Source of the DNA: Talinum fruticosum
Lineage: Eukaryota > Streptophyta > Magnoliopsida > Caryophyllales > Talinaceae
Length of the DNA stretch: 64,000 nt
Direction: 5' to 3'
NCBI GenBank assembly: GCA_021018815.1
Contig: JAITYX010000028.1
Location: forward strand, 4,295,001 to 4,359,000
Numbering within the stretch: position 1 is the first letter of the stretch; every line of letters begins with the position of its first letter. Under the pieces are notes generated by a model. That model ran no database searches. It saw nothing but the letters and a program-made list of their open reading frames with translations, and was not told the origin of the DNA. The translations under genes were made by a program, and so were the position numbers. Positions 32,466-44,043 of this stretch are shown here, in pieces.

Positions 32466-33535
32466 ATGGATCCCAATCTCGAATAGTATCTTAACCTCGG
32501 TATGCTTAATGAGAATATAACTAAGGTGGAAACTAGGTTGAGTGATTGAGAGGAACACATATCCTCTATATCAAGAGATCTTAAGGAAATCATAAGTGCT
32601 ATTGAGGCTTGTAAAAGAGATGAAGAAGCTGAATGTCCGAGGAGAAAAGAAGTGGCTGAAGAAGCCGAGCGTGTGAAAAGGGAAATGACTTTGGTTATAC
32701 CACCACCACCCACCCAAGCTTCTCCGGATAGTCCTAAACAAGAATCCCCAAAACCCGAATCCAAAACTTGGTCCGATTCCCGTATTGATCGAGATAAAAC
32801 GGATGTTGAGGAGTCATCCATGTTCAACAATCATTATTTCGATCATAAGGGATTCACTTCAATCCCCATGGGTAAACTACCTCCTAAGTTTGCCATACCC
32901 GATATTAAGTTCAAAGGTTCCGCGAATCCCCATCATCACGTCCGCAACTTTTGGGAGCAATGACTCTTAAGAACATTCCTGAAGACACTTACCACATCAT
33001 CTTCCCTGGACATTTGATACTAATGTCATGAAGTGGTATGACGCGATTGACCCACGTAAGGTTGCCAATTTGACAGATTTGTGGAAGAGTTCCTCCATCA
33101 ATACTCCTATAACATAGATCTACCTGTTACTCTTTGAGACTTGGAATTAATCAAGCAAGGCGAGAAGGAGAGCTTCGATGATTTCCTGACCAAATGGAGA
33201 GCAAAGGCAGCCCACATGGTTGACCGATCCTCCGAGAAGGATCAAGTCCGCATCATTGTGAAGAACCTTAAACCCAATTATAATCAGCACCTCAAATTCC
33301 TACCCATGATGGCCTTTTCAACCCTTAGAGATGCTGGCTTGATGATAGAAGAAGAACTGTCCATCGCAATCACAAAAGTCGCAACCGAATATAGAGGTAA
33401 TTATCATTCCGAAGATAAGAAAACCTCCAATGTTGGCAATGCTACCAGGGGTGGAGATGTCAATGCCCTCAACAAGTATACTGACTACACTCTTATGGAT
33501 ACTACTTATACTCAAGCCCTTGACCATCTCTAGGA
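32466..33535 (+). pseudogene. Tat-family gag
   Basis: A start at ATG 32466 (MDPNLE) is followed after an in-frame TAG by GMLNENITKVETRLSD and a coiled, charged stretch with another stop. The frame then stays open to KREMTLVIPPPPTQASPDSP and KLPPKFAIPDIKFKGSANPH (32652-32963). After a short shifted stretch (33000-33140) the capsid core continues: ELIKQGEKESFDDFLTKWRA, KDQVRIIVKNLKPNYNQHL and GLMIEEE (33141-33533). Particle protein of Ty3/gypsy elements. Two of the stops are TAG/TGA where CAG/CGA-type codons would fit, as methylcytosine decay could give (inference). Confidence 0.85.
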
Positions 33536-34249
33536 GAAAGGGAAAATAGAAGCGCCACTTATTCGAGAAGAATCAAAACCGCAAAGCAGTTTAAGAATTG
33601 GGACGTGGGAATATTTTGCAAATACCATCATGCACGAGCACACGATACTGAACGGTGATGGACATTCAAGAATAAACTAAAAGATATGTTTCAAAATGGC
33701 CAATTACCCCTACCTAAGGCTGCCCGAAACAAAGTAACAACAAAAACCCTTTTAGCGGCACCTTAGCCATCTTTAATGAACCCATACCAAGTCGGTGGGA
33801 TCCTTTTATCTTTATCCATGATGTTAATGAGTCACAACCGCTTCTTAATCTACCGTCATTGGATCCGAAGTCCGGGGATTGTGGGTAAGTGATGAAGAAG
33901 ATGTCTACGAAACGAGATATGATGACAACAATAGTGACGACTTCAGGGCACACCACCCTTAGAAGAAGACTTATGGGAAACACTAAGAGCCCTGTTGTTT
34001 AGTTTCTTACTAGATCAGGACAGCATAACGTGCCCTTGGGTTCAAACAAACTTAGGAAGCCCCAAAAGAACCCGAGGCTGCAAAGGAAGAAGACCCAATC
34101 CTTAAACATCTGCGAAATTAAAAGCCGACATTTCTATCCGGCAATTAATATCCGCTTCCCGAAACATAGACAAGCTTTAATCGATGCACTCAATAAGATT
34201 GAAGTTTCTCCTGAAACCACGCCGAGGAAGTAGTGGGATTGGTTAATAG
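33536..34249 (+). pseudogene. Tat gag C-terminus and gag-protease linker
   Basis: Contains an HxxxHxH-type stretch near 33622-33660 (YHHARAHDTE-like in broken frames), the site where Tat gags carry their nucleocapsid-like segment, then low-complexity charged sequence. Frames change often, and no product can be followed through. Confidence 0.5.
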
Positions 34250-34920
34250 TGGGGATGGAACCATTACTTTTGATCGAAGGATCTCCCGGAAGAAGGCGTT
34301 GCACACAACAATGCCCTTTATTTAACCGTAACTTGCATTAACAAGTTTGTTCCCTTAACTTTGGTAGACAACGGATCAGTAGTTAACGTGTGTCCCCGGC
34401 GAACTACAAAGAGGTTAGGAATTAGGGAGCAACAACTCTCTAAGCAAACTGTTCATCTCCGAGCATATGATAATTCTAGAAGAACAGTCCTTAGAAGCGT
34501 GACCTTACCAATCAATATAGGGCCAGTGGAGAGGAATATTGAATTCCAAGTCTTACATATTCGAGCTGCTTTTAATCCGCTTTCCGGATGCCCTTGGTTG
34601 CGGGATCATCGAGCAGTGCCCTCTACACTCCATTAGAAGGTCAAAATAATCACTAAAGGTCGAGTCATAGCTGTCAACGGGGATAATCTTTGTGCTACTA
34701 TCACTTCCAAAGAGTTCGTAGTGGAGATTGAGCACGATGCTAATGATGAAGAATTGTACGGATTTGAAACCGTCGCTGCATTAAAAAGGGATGAAGCACC
34801 TTTTACCTTTAACTCTTATGGAAACCCTAGTATCCACTCGATGTTGAAGAGGAAGGGATATTTTCCAGGTCTTGCTACTCGGTCGAAGGGCATACCACCC
34901 TATTTTTCCACCCCTTAAAC
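34250..34920 (+). pseudogene. Tat-family aspartic protease region
   Basis: 34361-34636 reads LVDNGSVVNVCP (active-site D-N-G-S variant of D-S/T-G), LRAYDNSRRTVLRSVTLPI, then EFQVLHIRAAFNPLSGCPWL and AVPSTLH, matching the retropepsin of Tat elements, which cleaves the polyprotein. 34721-34918 (EIEHDANDEELYGFE, then MLKRKGYFPGLATRSKG) is the linker toward RT. RT itself is absent because the element breaks off by about 35330. Confidence 0.8.
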
Positions 34921-35338
34921 CCACTAATATTATAACTTTGGGATAGGCTATCAACCTACCACTAAGAAAATAGCTTAAGCCAAGTGGGAAATTTAGGTAA
35001 AGAGGATTGCACCACACACGATCCGCTCTATTAGACCCTTTACTTATACTCGAATGGACAATTTCGAGAGAAGGAGACGACTTTCCTTATTATTGTTTTC
35101 TTGAGCCCTATTATATCAAGGAGTGGGTATCCTAGTACATGGTCTAGAAATCTTAAACAACTGCTGTATTCTAGAAGAGGAGGCACCTCACCTCCTCAAA
35201 AGGGATAGTCCGCGTCAGATTGGACCAGTCTCGCCGGAAACAATCTTTTCGCCCTTCGTTCGGTCGGGAGGGTAATCTAGAAGGAATTCTGTCTCGATCT
35301 GTCACGAGCCGTGTCGCATCCACCTACTGATCCATAAT
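34921..35338 (+). other. End of truncated Tat pol, no domain recognised
   Basis: Probably pol linker sequence. I cannot follow a frame, and RT motifs are not seen. A new LTR-derived repeat begins at about 35339. Confidence 0.35.
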
Positions 35339-38300
35339 AACAAACTCAAAAATGGATTTGGTGCCCTCAAGTTGATCCACCTACTCGATCTTGAATCACT
35401 AACGGATTCCAGCAACGTAAAGGTAGGAAAACGAGCATAAGAAAAAGTGCAAAGAAGTTCTTTTGTGTAGGTTTAGAAATGGAGATTTGAGTAGTGTTAA
35501 TGAGGGATGGAGAGAAAAGAGTGAAGGATAGAAATTTTTAGCATAGGGGGTTCTCCAGCTGAAAATGGTGCGATAAATGAGGGAGAAGCCCTCTATTTAT
35601 AGAAAAAAATAGGTAAAAAATAAACCCTAAATAACTTCAGTTGTTCGATTCAGCTCAAGCTGGGCTCGAAAATACTGGAATTGGATAATGTAGAAAACCA
35701 TATATTCGTTTGCCCCAAAACATGTTACTTTTATTTCCATAAAATCGGCCCCGATTAAAACGTCATCATACGGACGTTTGGGATGCATGTCACATTTGGC
35801 CGCTTAAGGAGAATTAAACCTTGCTTATTGCGTAGGCTTGAGGTAACTAGTGCCATTGGGAGTACAAACTTGGCTTGGTTCGACTAAAAGAAATGGTTGT
35901 AGGCTGGTCCAAGCAAACAATCGGCATTTGTTGAGGTGCTAATGGGTTTTTTGTTATTTACTAGCTTCCGTCATGTTGATTTCAATCGATCATGATTTGA
36001 GCTTGCAAACGAGACTAGGATTTCTTGACCGGGCCAACAAAAATAAATACCTTAAATAAAAATAAAAGGAGGACATGTTTTTGGTGTCTACAATTAGGTC
36101 GAGGGAATCTGATTGTTTGATTAAATTAAAGTATTGCGATGGTCCTTGCTGATGTTAACACAATATGATTTTTGCCCAATGCTTTAAATGTCAAAAGTGA
36201 AGAAATTAAACTAAGCACGGGTAAATGGCGACAATAACTATGACTCTATTAAGATAGCCCGATTCCCCATCGTCTAATTAGTGAAGCGTATGAATGGGAT
36301 AAAGAAATTCGCACTTGTCCTTGTCTACTATCGAGCGAAACCATAACCAAGGGAATAAGCTTAGCGAGAATGGTGAGCAAAGAAGATCCAGATTGAGCTT
36401 AACTCTAGACCAGCTTCAAACCAAAATACGTAAAGCGATTAAAAATTAAAATTAAAGTAAAGCTGTAAGAACAAACTCGAAAAGCAATCTAGTGCCCTTA
36501 GGTTTACCACCTACCGATCTTGAATCATGAACGAATTTTGGCAGCGTAACGGTAGGAAAACAAGCATAAATAAGGTGCAAAAAGGCCTTTTGTGTAGGTT
36601 TAGAAATGGAGATTTAATTAATGTTAGTGAGAAATTGAGAGAAAAGAGTGAGGGAGAGAGAAAAGGAGAGAATTTTCATTGTAGGGCGTTCTCTAACTGA
36701 AAATGATGCGAGTAAATAAGAGGGACGAAGCCCTCTATTTATAGAAAAAAGAACATAGGTCAAAAAATGAACCCTAAATGACTTCAGTCATCCAATTCAA
36801 CTTAAACTAGGCCTCGAAAATACCGAGATTGGACAATACAACCCAAAACACGTCGTTTTCATTTCCGAAAACCGACGCCGGTTAAAACGTCTCGTACGGA
36901 TGTTGGGATGCATGCTGCGTTTGGCCATTAAAGGAGAATAAAACACTCGCTTATTACGTAGGCTTGAGGTAACTAGTGCTATTGGGAGTACGAACCTAGC
37001 TCGGTTCAAACGAAAGAAATGGTTGTGGGCCGATCCAAGAAAACAATAGGCGGATTTTGCGGCGCTAATAGGTTTTTCGTGGTTTATGGCTTCCGTCATG
37101 CCGATTTAAATCCAATCATGATCCGAGTTCATGAACGAGACTGGGATTTAATTACCAGGCCAACAAAATAAATAAATCGAATAAAAACATAAAGACGACA
37201 CGTTTTCATTATCTACGATTAGGACAAGGGAATTCGATTGTTTAATTAAAATAAAGCACTCGTGATGGTCCCTACAAATGTTAACGCAATGTGATTTCTA
37301 CCCAGCGCTCCGAATGTCAAAGTGAAGAAATTCAACCAAGCGCGGATAAACGGTGGGACTACTTATCACTTTATTGAGGTAGCCAAATGGCTCGTCATCT
37401 AATTAGTGATGTGTCCGAATGGGTTAACGATATCCCTATTGTCCATGTCTACTATAAAGTGAAACCACAGCCAAGAATATGGGCTTGGCTGAATCAGCGA
37501 GGAAAGAAGACCCCACCGAGCTTTACTCTAGTACAACTTCAAACCACAATACAAAAACGATTAAAAGCTGAAATTAAAGTAAAATCATAAGAAAAAACTA
37601 GAAAAGTGGATTTGGTGCCCGGATTGACCCACCTACTAATCTTGAATCATGAGCGAATTGCAGCGAAGCATAAGCTGCGAGGAAACGAGAATAAACCAGG
37701 TGCAAAGAAGGCCTTTTGTGTAGGTTTAGAAATGGCGATTTGAGTAGTGTTAATGAGAGATGGAGAGAAAAGAGTGAAGGAAAGAATGAAGAAGAAAAAC
37801 TTTCATCATAGGGGATTCTCCAATTGAAAATGATGCGAGTAAATAAGAGGGGGCAAGCCCTCTATATATAGAAAAAAATTAGGTCAAAAAATGAATCTTA
37901 AATTACTCCAACCATCGGACTAAGCTCAAATTGGCCCTAAAAATACCAATATTGGATAATGCAAAAAGCTGGATATTAGCCTTGCCCAAAATGATGTTGT
38001 TTTCATTTCCTAAAACCAACACCTGTTAAAACATCATTGTACGAGACATTTGGGATGTGTGCCGCTTTTGGCCGCTAAAAGAGAATAAAACGCTCGCTTA
38101 TTACATCGGCTCGAGGTAACTAGTTCCATTGGGAGTCCGAACCTTGCTTGGTTTGGCTGAAAGAAACAGATTATGGGCCGGTCCAAGAATACAGATGGGC
38201 TGATTTTTGGCGCTAATGGGTTTTCTTGTGCTTTAATGGCTTCCATCACACCGATTTTAATCCCATCATGATCCGAGTTTGAAAACGAGACCGGGATTTC

Positions 38301-38533
38301 ATCACCGGGCCACCAAAATAAATAACTCAAATAAAAAGATGAGGACAACATGTTTTTGGTGTCTACGATTAGGACAAGGGGAATCCGACCGTTTAATTAA
38401 AATAAAGCATTGCAATGGTCATTGCGGATGTTAATGCAATGTGATTTCTCCCAATGCTCTAAATGTTAAAGTGAAGAAATTCAACCAAGCGCGGCTAAAT
38501 GGCGAGATTAACTATGACTCTAATAAGGTAGCT

Positions 38534-38570
<37 letters not shown>

Positions 38571-38700
38571 TGTTAACGAGATTTCCACCGTCTCTTTCAC
38601 GTTATCTAGCGTAACCACAACCAAGGGAACGGGGTTAGCAGAATCAACATGGAAGGAAGACCCTTTTAAGCTTAACTCTAGTCCGACTTTGTGAAATGAC
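35339..38700 (-). repeat. Three tandem copies of a 1.12-kb Tat-related LTR segment
   Basis: Units begin near 35339, 36470 and 37590 (spacings 1131 and 1120 bp) with ACAAACTC..GATTTGGTGCCC. Each contains a minus-strand TATA (35593, 36735, 37862), a U3-like part with a gccggtccaa block, an LTR end (GTGTCTAC[AG]) near 36088, 37215 and 38367, and about 370 bp of adjoining sequence (TTGATTAAA..TAAAG, CCCAATGCT). Third copy is incomplete. The LTR type is related to but distinct from LTR-A/B/C/D. Confidence 0.8.
35593..35601 (-). promoter_or_regulatory. TATA box, 1.12-kb unit 1
   Basis: Minus strand TATAAATAG; repeated in unit 2 at 36735-36743 and changed to TATATATAG in unit 3 at 37862-37870. Confidence 0.5.
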
Positions 38701-39310
38701 TTGAAAGGTGTAGCATAGGCGGGAGCTTCGGTGCAAGTTAAATACAAATACTTTTAACGTTATTTTACTTACTCCGTGAATCAAGGCGAGGCATCGCCCA
38801 TCTTTTTGCACCTAAGGCTTGCTTCATAGGGCGATCTAGGCAGAGGAAATTTTTAGGTAGGGAGTTTGGCTGGGGCGGCAATCTATTAAAAGATAACACA
38901 AACGTCCTAAGATGAGCTCAACGAGAACATAAATTTGGTGTGTGGAACAAAAGGGTAAAAGCTCGTTATATTCTAATTTTCAGTACGAATATGAACTATG
39001 AAAGCATGGCCTAACAACCCTTTAAACCTTTATAATTTGAAGCTAAAGGTGTCAAAAGAGTTACCAGGGGGATAACTAGCTTATGGAAGCCATGGGTTCA
39101 TAGTAACGTTGCTTTTTATCCATCATGTCGGCTCTTCCTGTCATTGTGAAGCGGAATTCATCAAGTGTTGGATTGTTCCCCACCAGTAGGGAACATAAGT
39201 CGGGCTTAGACCATCGTGAAATAAGTTAATTTTACCACACTCATACCACTTGTCATGATGGTAATCCAACCTAATACGACAGGAACCATTGATTCGCACA
39301 ATCGGTTATC
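38701..39310. other. Unassigned sequence
   Basis: I see no coding homology, LTR ends or repeats shared with the rest of the window. It may be an older element or host intergenic DNA. Confidence 0.3.
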
Positions 39311-40672
39311 GCGCTTAGTTGAAAAGCCAGTGGCGAGAAGCTACTATGTGCTTGGATTATGACTAAATGCCTCCAAGTCAAAATCCGGGCCAAAAAGCGA
39401 TCTATGCACCTATCGCTAGATTGTTGGCCTGCAATAAGGGCCTTGGCCACCAAGGGCACATGTTGTAGGCTAAGCCGGCAAGACGGATGCGCCGTGAGGG
39501 CCGCCTTAAAGAAGCTTTCCAACCGAGCGGTGTGTTGAATCATTTATAAACAAATTAAATATACGATGGGGTCTTGTAAGTGGCAGAGTGGCCTTGCTGC
39601 CACGATCAACACAAATTTAGCCCTATGTCACTTCGATTCGTCCATCCCCCTCTCGGACCCCTCAAAAATCAACACAAAATTGAAAATTGATGTTTAAAAG
39701 GTCATTACTACTATAAAAACCACTTTTAACGATGGTTGAAAGGACAAACCGTCATGGCGCTTGGTTGAAAAGCCGGTGGTGAGAAGCTACTATGTGCTTG
39801 GATTATGATCGAACGCCTCTAAGTCCAAATCTGGGCCAAAAGCGATGCATGCAACTGCCGCCCGATTGTCGGCCTGCAATAGGGGCCTCGGCTCCCAAGG
39901 GCACGTGTTGTAGGTTAAGCCAGCAAGACGAATGCGCCGTGAGGGCCGCCTGAAAGAAACTTTCCTACCGAGCGGTGTGTTGAATGATTTACAAATGAAT
40001 TAAACATGCAACGGGGTATTGTAAGTGGCGGGGTGGCTTTGCTGCCACGATCCACTCGGATTTAGCCCTATGTCACTTCGATTTGTCCCTCCCCTCTTGG
40101 ACCCCCAAAAATAAACACCAAATTGAAAACTAATGCTTAAAAGACTGTCACTACTATAGAGACCACCTTTAACGATGGGCCTTTAACGACAGTTGAAAGG
40201 ACAAAATGTCATGGCGCTTGGTTAAAAAGCCAATGGCGAGAAGCTACTATGTGTTGGATTATGATCGAACGCCTCTAAGTCAAAATCTGGGCCAAAAAGT
40301 GATGCATGTACTGCCGCCCAATTGTCGGCCTACAATAGGGGCCTCGGCTCCCAAGGGCACGTGTTGTAGGTTAAGCCAGCGAGATGGATGCGCCGTGAGG
40401 GCCACCTAAAAGAAACTATCCTATCGAGCGGTGTGTTTAATTATTTACAAATGAATTAAACATGCGACGGGGTATTGTAAGTGGTAGAGTGGCCTTGCTG
40501 GCACGATCCACTTAGATTTAGCCCTATGTCACTTCGATTCGTCCCTCCCCTCTCGAACCCCCAAAACATCAACACCAAATTGAAAACCGATGCTTAAAAG
40601 ACTGTCACTACTATAGAAACCACTTTTAACGATGGGCCTTTAACGACGATTGAAAGGACAAACTGTCATGGA
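39311..40672 (+). repeat. Three tandem copies of about 450 bp, each ending in a CACTA terminus
   Basis: Units start at GCGCTT(A/G)GTT near 39311, 39757 and 40214 (spacings 446 and 457). Shared blocks include GAGAAGCTACTATGTG, GGGCC..GGC.CCCAAGGGCAC, GATGCGCCGTGAGGGCC, GAGCGGTGTGTT and TAGCCCTATGTCACTTCGAT. Near its end each has the CACTA terminal sequence: TACTACTATA at 39706, CACTACTATA at 40149 and CACTACTATA at 40606. The last is the true left end of CACTA-1. Confidence 0.85.
40606..40635 (+). repeat. CACTA-1 left terminal inverted repeat
   Basis: Starts CACTACTATAGAAACC and ends CTTTTAACGATGG; preceded by TSD TGT. Confidence 0.9.
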
Positions 40673-40715
40673 AAATATACAAGTGGAATTTTTGTAAATG
40701 ACCAGGCATTGTGCA

Positions 40716-40761
40716 AGACATTTGACGATGGTTCATCTAAAAGAACCATCATCAAATGTCT
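40716..40761. repeat. CACTA-1 left subterminal hairpin
   Basis: Arms 40716-40734 (AGACATTTGACGATGGTTC) and 40743-40761 match with one mismatch around an 8-nt loop. The GATGGTTC / GAACCATC words return in the right subterminal region. Confidence 0.85.
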
Positions 40762-41160
40762 TCCAGTATACAAATCTAAAAACCCGTGAACATACCTGCT
40801 ATTTTGACGCCCACTTCATCTCGCTATCTATTCTCGGTCTTATTGCTCTCCGCAATTCACTTGGGTCCACTACTACTCGGATCTAGATCTACTCGGAGTA
40901 ATCCTCGCCGATAGGTTATCCTCCCCATTGTTCCTCTCTTGTTTTTCAATGTTTTGTTTTGCTCACTATATCCTCTCGTCTCTCCTCTTTCTTGTAGTTG
41001 TCTTCTCTTACGTTGGTGGTCGTGTATGTTTCACCGTCAATCTTCTCACTCACCCTTGCCATTGTTTTCCTTGTTCTTATGATATAAATCTTTATCCTTT
41101 CTTATTTTTCGCTTTAAGTTATTTACAAGATTTATATATTTAAATGTTGAATGTATTTGG

Positions 41161-41165
41161 GGTAA
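41161..41165. other. Target site duplication of the solo LTR, left copy
   Basis: GGTAA, identical to 45834-45838. Confidence 0.85.
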
Positions 41166-41408
41166 TGTAATACTCGTAATTTTGGGTTAGTTAGTTATAT
41201 GAGTTAAATTAATTATTTGGCCTTAATTTAGTAAAGCAAGTCAAATAACTAAAAATATTTGTGTGGATATATTTATTTGTAAACTTATTTGCTCAAATTA
41301 TTATTAGTGAAGCATATTAATTCCTTCCTCTTAATTTTCCGCACGGACTAGCTAAATAAAGACCCGAGACCTCGTATGCTACTTATGCGGTTTTAATCTA
41401 AATAATGT

Positions 41409-41416
41409 TATAAAAG
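41409..41416 (+). promoter_or_regulatory. TATA box of the solo LTR
   Basis: TATAAAAG about 30 bp before the purine-rich stretch that would be the transcript leader. Confidence 0.55.
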
Positions 41417-42531
41417 CAACAAAAAGAAAAAGAGAAAATAAGAAAAGAGAATTAGGTGTTAGAATTAGAAGGAGATTAGTGTTAGGGAATGCGAGTGCTG
41501 GCATCTTGTGGAAAAGCCACACCTAAAAGGAAGACAAATAGATTAAGGGGAAAAGAAGGAAAGAGAAAAGGGCTCGGGGAAGAAAAGAAGCCCGAGCAAA
41601 AGAAAGAAGAAGGAAAGAAGGGGAAACAGAACTAGGAGCAAGGAATGATAAAAAGAAGAAGGAAGGGAGAACAGAGTAGAGGAAGAGAGCGCGAGAGACT
41701 TAGGGCTTGAACGACGAGGGCGATGACCGGTGAGCGAAGAAGAAGAAGAGAAAAGGGTGAGCAAGAGGCCGAGATGGAGAAATAAATAGGAGGAATCGAG
41801 GGCGAGAGAGAGAGCAGATAAAGAGGAGCCCCGAGCGGGAGGACGAATGGAGGAAGAAGAGGAATGATTGAACGGCAAGAACAACGCTGGCGAGCAAGAA
41901 AACGGGAGGGGAACCGACGAGACCGAGAAGAGCGAGAAAGCGAGAATCGGAGACTAAGCAAACGGAACCAGGCTAAGCAAGCGACCGACCGAGGCTAGGA
42001 GACGAGCGAGAGGTGAGAGACCGAGCGAGAAACATAGCAGGGTGAGAGACAGAGCGCGAAAGGTTGGGAACCTAGGAACGAGAAGCAAAGTAAGATGAAG
42101 GGGAGGCAGTAACTCCAAACGCAAATCAGATACCACACCTTAAGATTCAAGGTGGGTTGTCTTATACTCTAAACTAATAGTAATTTCAAAACCCAATTGA
42201 ATTTTGTTGTGAATATTGAATGTTTATGCTATAGAATGAATTTAGAAAAGTAGCTCGAGCTAAATTAGAAACCGAAAGAACCTCGATAGAGTGTTAAGGC
42301 TCAATTGGGAACTTGGGAATTTGATGGAGTTAGGTTATTTAGGTCTAAGGAGGAATATGGAAATTTCAGTTAGCAATTAAGGATGAACAAGTGGTGATTT
42401 GGGTACTAATTATGAGTTAATTAAACTCTTAGGGATTTCGTGAAGTTTTGGTGTAGAGGGGAAATTATTATTGTTGGGAAATAATGTTTTGGAGTATAAA
42501 GAGGAAATACAAAATCATCTTTGAAGATTTG

Positions 42532-44040
42532 CTCCTTGAGAGTCTAAGTCACCCTAGAAGGGGGTGAATAGGGTGATGAGGAAATTTAAAAGAACATAGA
42601 CACTTTTTACTTGGAAATTGATAAATAGTTGAGTTTGAGTCTAGATTGGACTCAAAAATGCCAATACTCATAAATACGTGGAAACCCTCCCGGGGCGGAA
42701 AACCACGGTAAGTGCTAATCCAAGCACCAAGTCAAATCCACTATTTTGAATCCTCAAAATACAAAGGACAGAATCTACTATAATTCCTCCCTTAGACAAT
42801 TCCTTATAATGTTTTCCTAGACTCGAAGTTCCCTTATCTCGATCTAGTACTTCATGACCGAGATAACCTTTACAATCAGGGACAACCGAGCTGAGTTAAC
42901 CCTTACAGCTCAATCAAGGGACCTTACTCGAAAGTAAGAGAAGTATGTAACCGATTACAAGATTTTACAACTCGAGAGAATATTAAATACGGACTTGGAG
43001 TTGTAAGTAGAAGATTAAGTGAGTAATGCACTAAGAGAGTTAGGCAATGTATTGATCAATAATTTCAACAATCTTCAAGTCTTGTGAAGTGGCTTCTATT
43101 TATAGGTAACCAAGCAGAGCGACCGTTGTGTCTTAGTTTTGAACAAAAGTCTTTACTCGGTCGTTGTAATGGCTCTTCCGAGTCACTCGTAAAAGATCCG
43201 TTGGGATGTGGACGTTGCGCAACGGCTCTTGGCTCCAAAAGGTGTTCCAATTAACTGGCATTATGAAAAGCAAGGTGGAACCCACCGTTGATCCTAGCGT
43301 TGGAGTTTTCCAAGTGTTGGAAACAAACAGCCTCGACACGGTGTCTAAGCCCTGTTCGTAAGTAGATAAAGCTTGTCTGCTGGTGTTTGACGACTAGAAG
43401 CAAGCTACTTTTGTATTTAAAAATGAGATAGCCTCGTTTAAATAACCTACAAAGTAAACCACTTTGATTCTCAAAGTATAAAATATTTTGGTCAAAGATT
43501 AGGCATAAATAATAATTAAATTAGGATAATCAAGGGCTTAATTATCTTAGGCCTAGAGAAGTGGAATTTTCCGAGTCTAATATTCAATATACTCATATTC
43601 CATCGAGTTAATCCTAAAGATGATCAAGTAGAGAGAGTAAAATATCATAGTATAACAACTTGATGTGAACAAATAATTCTCAATGAGATAAACCGACTTA
43701 GAATAGGGACACTCGTAATTCACTTTGCGTTGAAATATGCAATCAGTACTCATAATAAAAGTGTTAGAGAAATTATTTGAGCATGCAATAGTTCCGAGTG
43801 ATGTCTAAGTGAGTCGAAACATCAGTCTAGAAGATATACAATAATGTGCTTTCCGAGTTAGTCGAAACGAAGGAAAACTTGTACAAGAGTTTCTATAATA
43901 CTCATAATGACTTGAAATCAAAACTTAAGAGAAATGAGGTTTATACCGAGTCTTCATGTATTACTCAAAATGACTTAGAGTTAGAAACCGAGTCTTCGGT
44001 CTTGACTAATGCACAATTGAAGTTCAAAATAGAGAATCGG
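42532..44040 (-). mobile_element. Sirevirus-like copia LTR piece inside the solo LTR
   Basis: 42532-43620 follows the copia LTR at 15246: TGAAGATTTGCTCC, GGGGGTGAATAGGGTGATG, the GGAAACCCTCCCGGGGCGG block, CTCGAAGTTCCCTTATC, TATA at 43096-43104, and TCTCAAAGTATA near 43470. It is clearly more diverged than the two LTRs of the complete element, so it is an older or different family member. The right boundary is uncertain (about 43830 to 44040) and no TSD was found; ATCTT precedes the left end. Confidence 0.7.
43096..43104 (-). promoter_or_regulatory. TATA box of the copia LTR piece
   Basis: Minus strand TATAAATAG in the same context (CTTGTGAAGTGGCTTCTA on plus) as in the complete copia element. 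Confidence 0.5.
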
Positions 44041-44043
44041 TGA
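43846..44043 (+). other. Short coiled-coil-like reading frame of unknown origin
   Basis: 65 codons, rich in Leu, Glu, Lys and Asn, with repeated NDLKSKLKRNE / NDLELETESS phrases that could form a coiled coil. It resembles the coiled segments near the gag-protease region of Sireviruses, but it is on the opposite strand to the neighbouring LTR. I cannot assign it. Confidence 0.25.

Noticed and set aside
32090..32494. 134-codon plus frame before gag
   Set aside because: It overlaps the gag start in another frame and lies in the leader; the minus sibling does not preserve it.
41543..42136. Overlapping open frames on minus rich in Ser/Leu/Phe
   Set aside because: They are the complement of the purine-rich leader of the solo LTR; all frames are open because of composition, with no domain.
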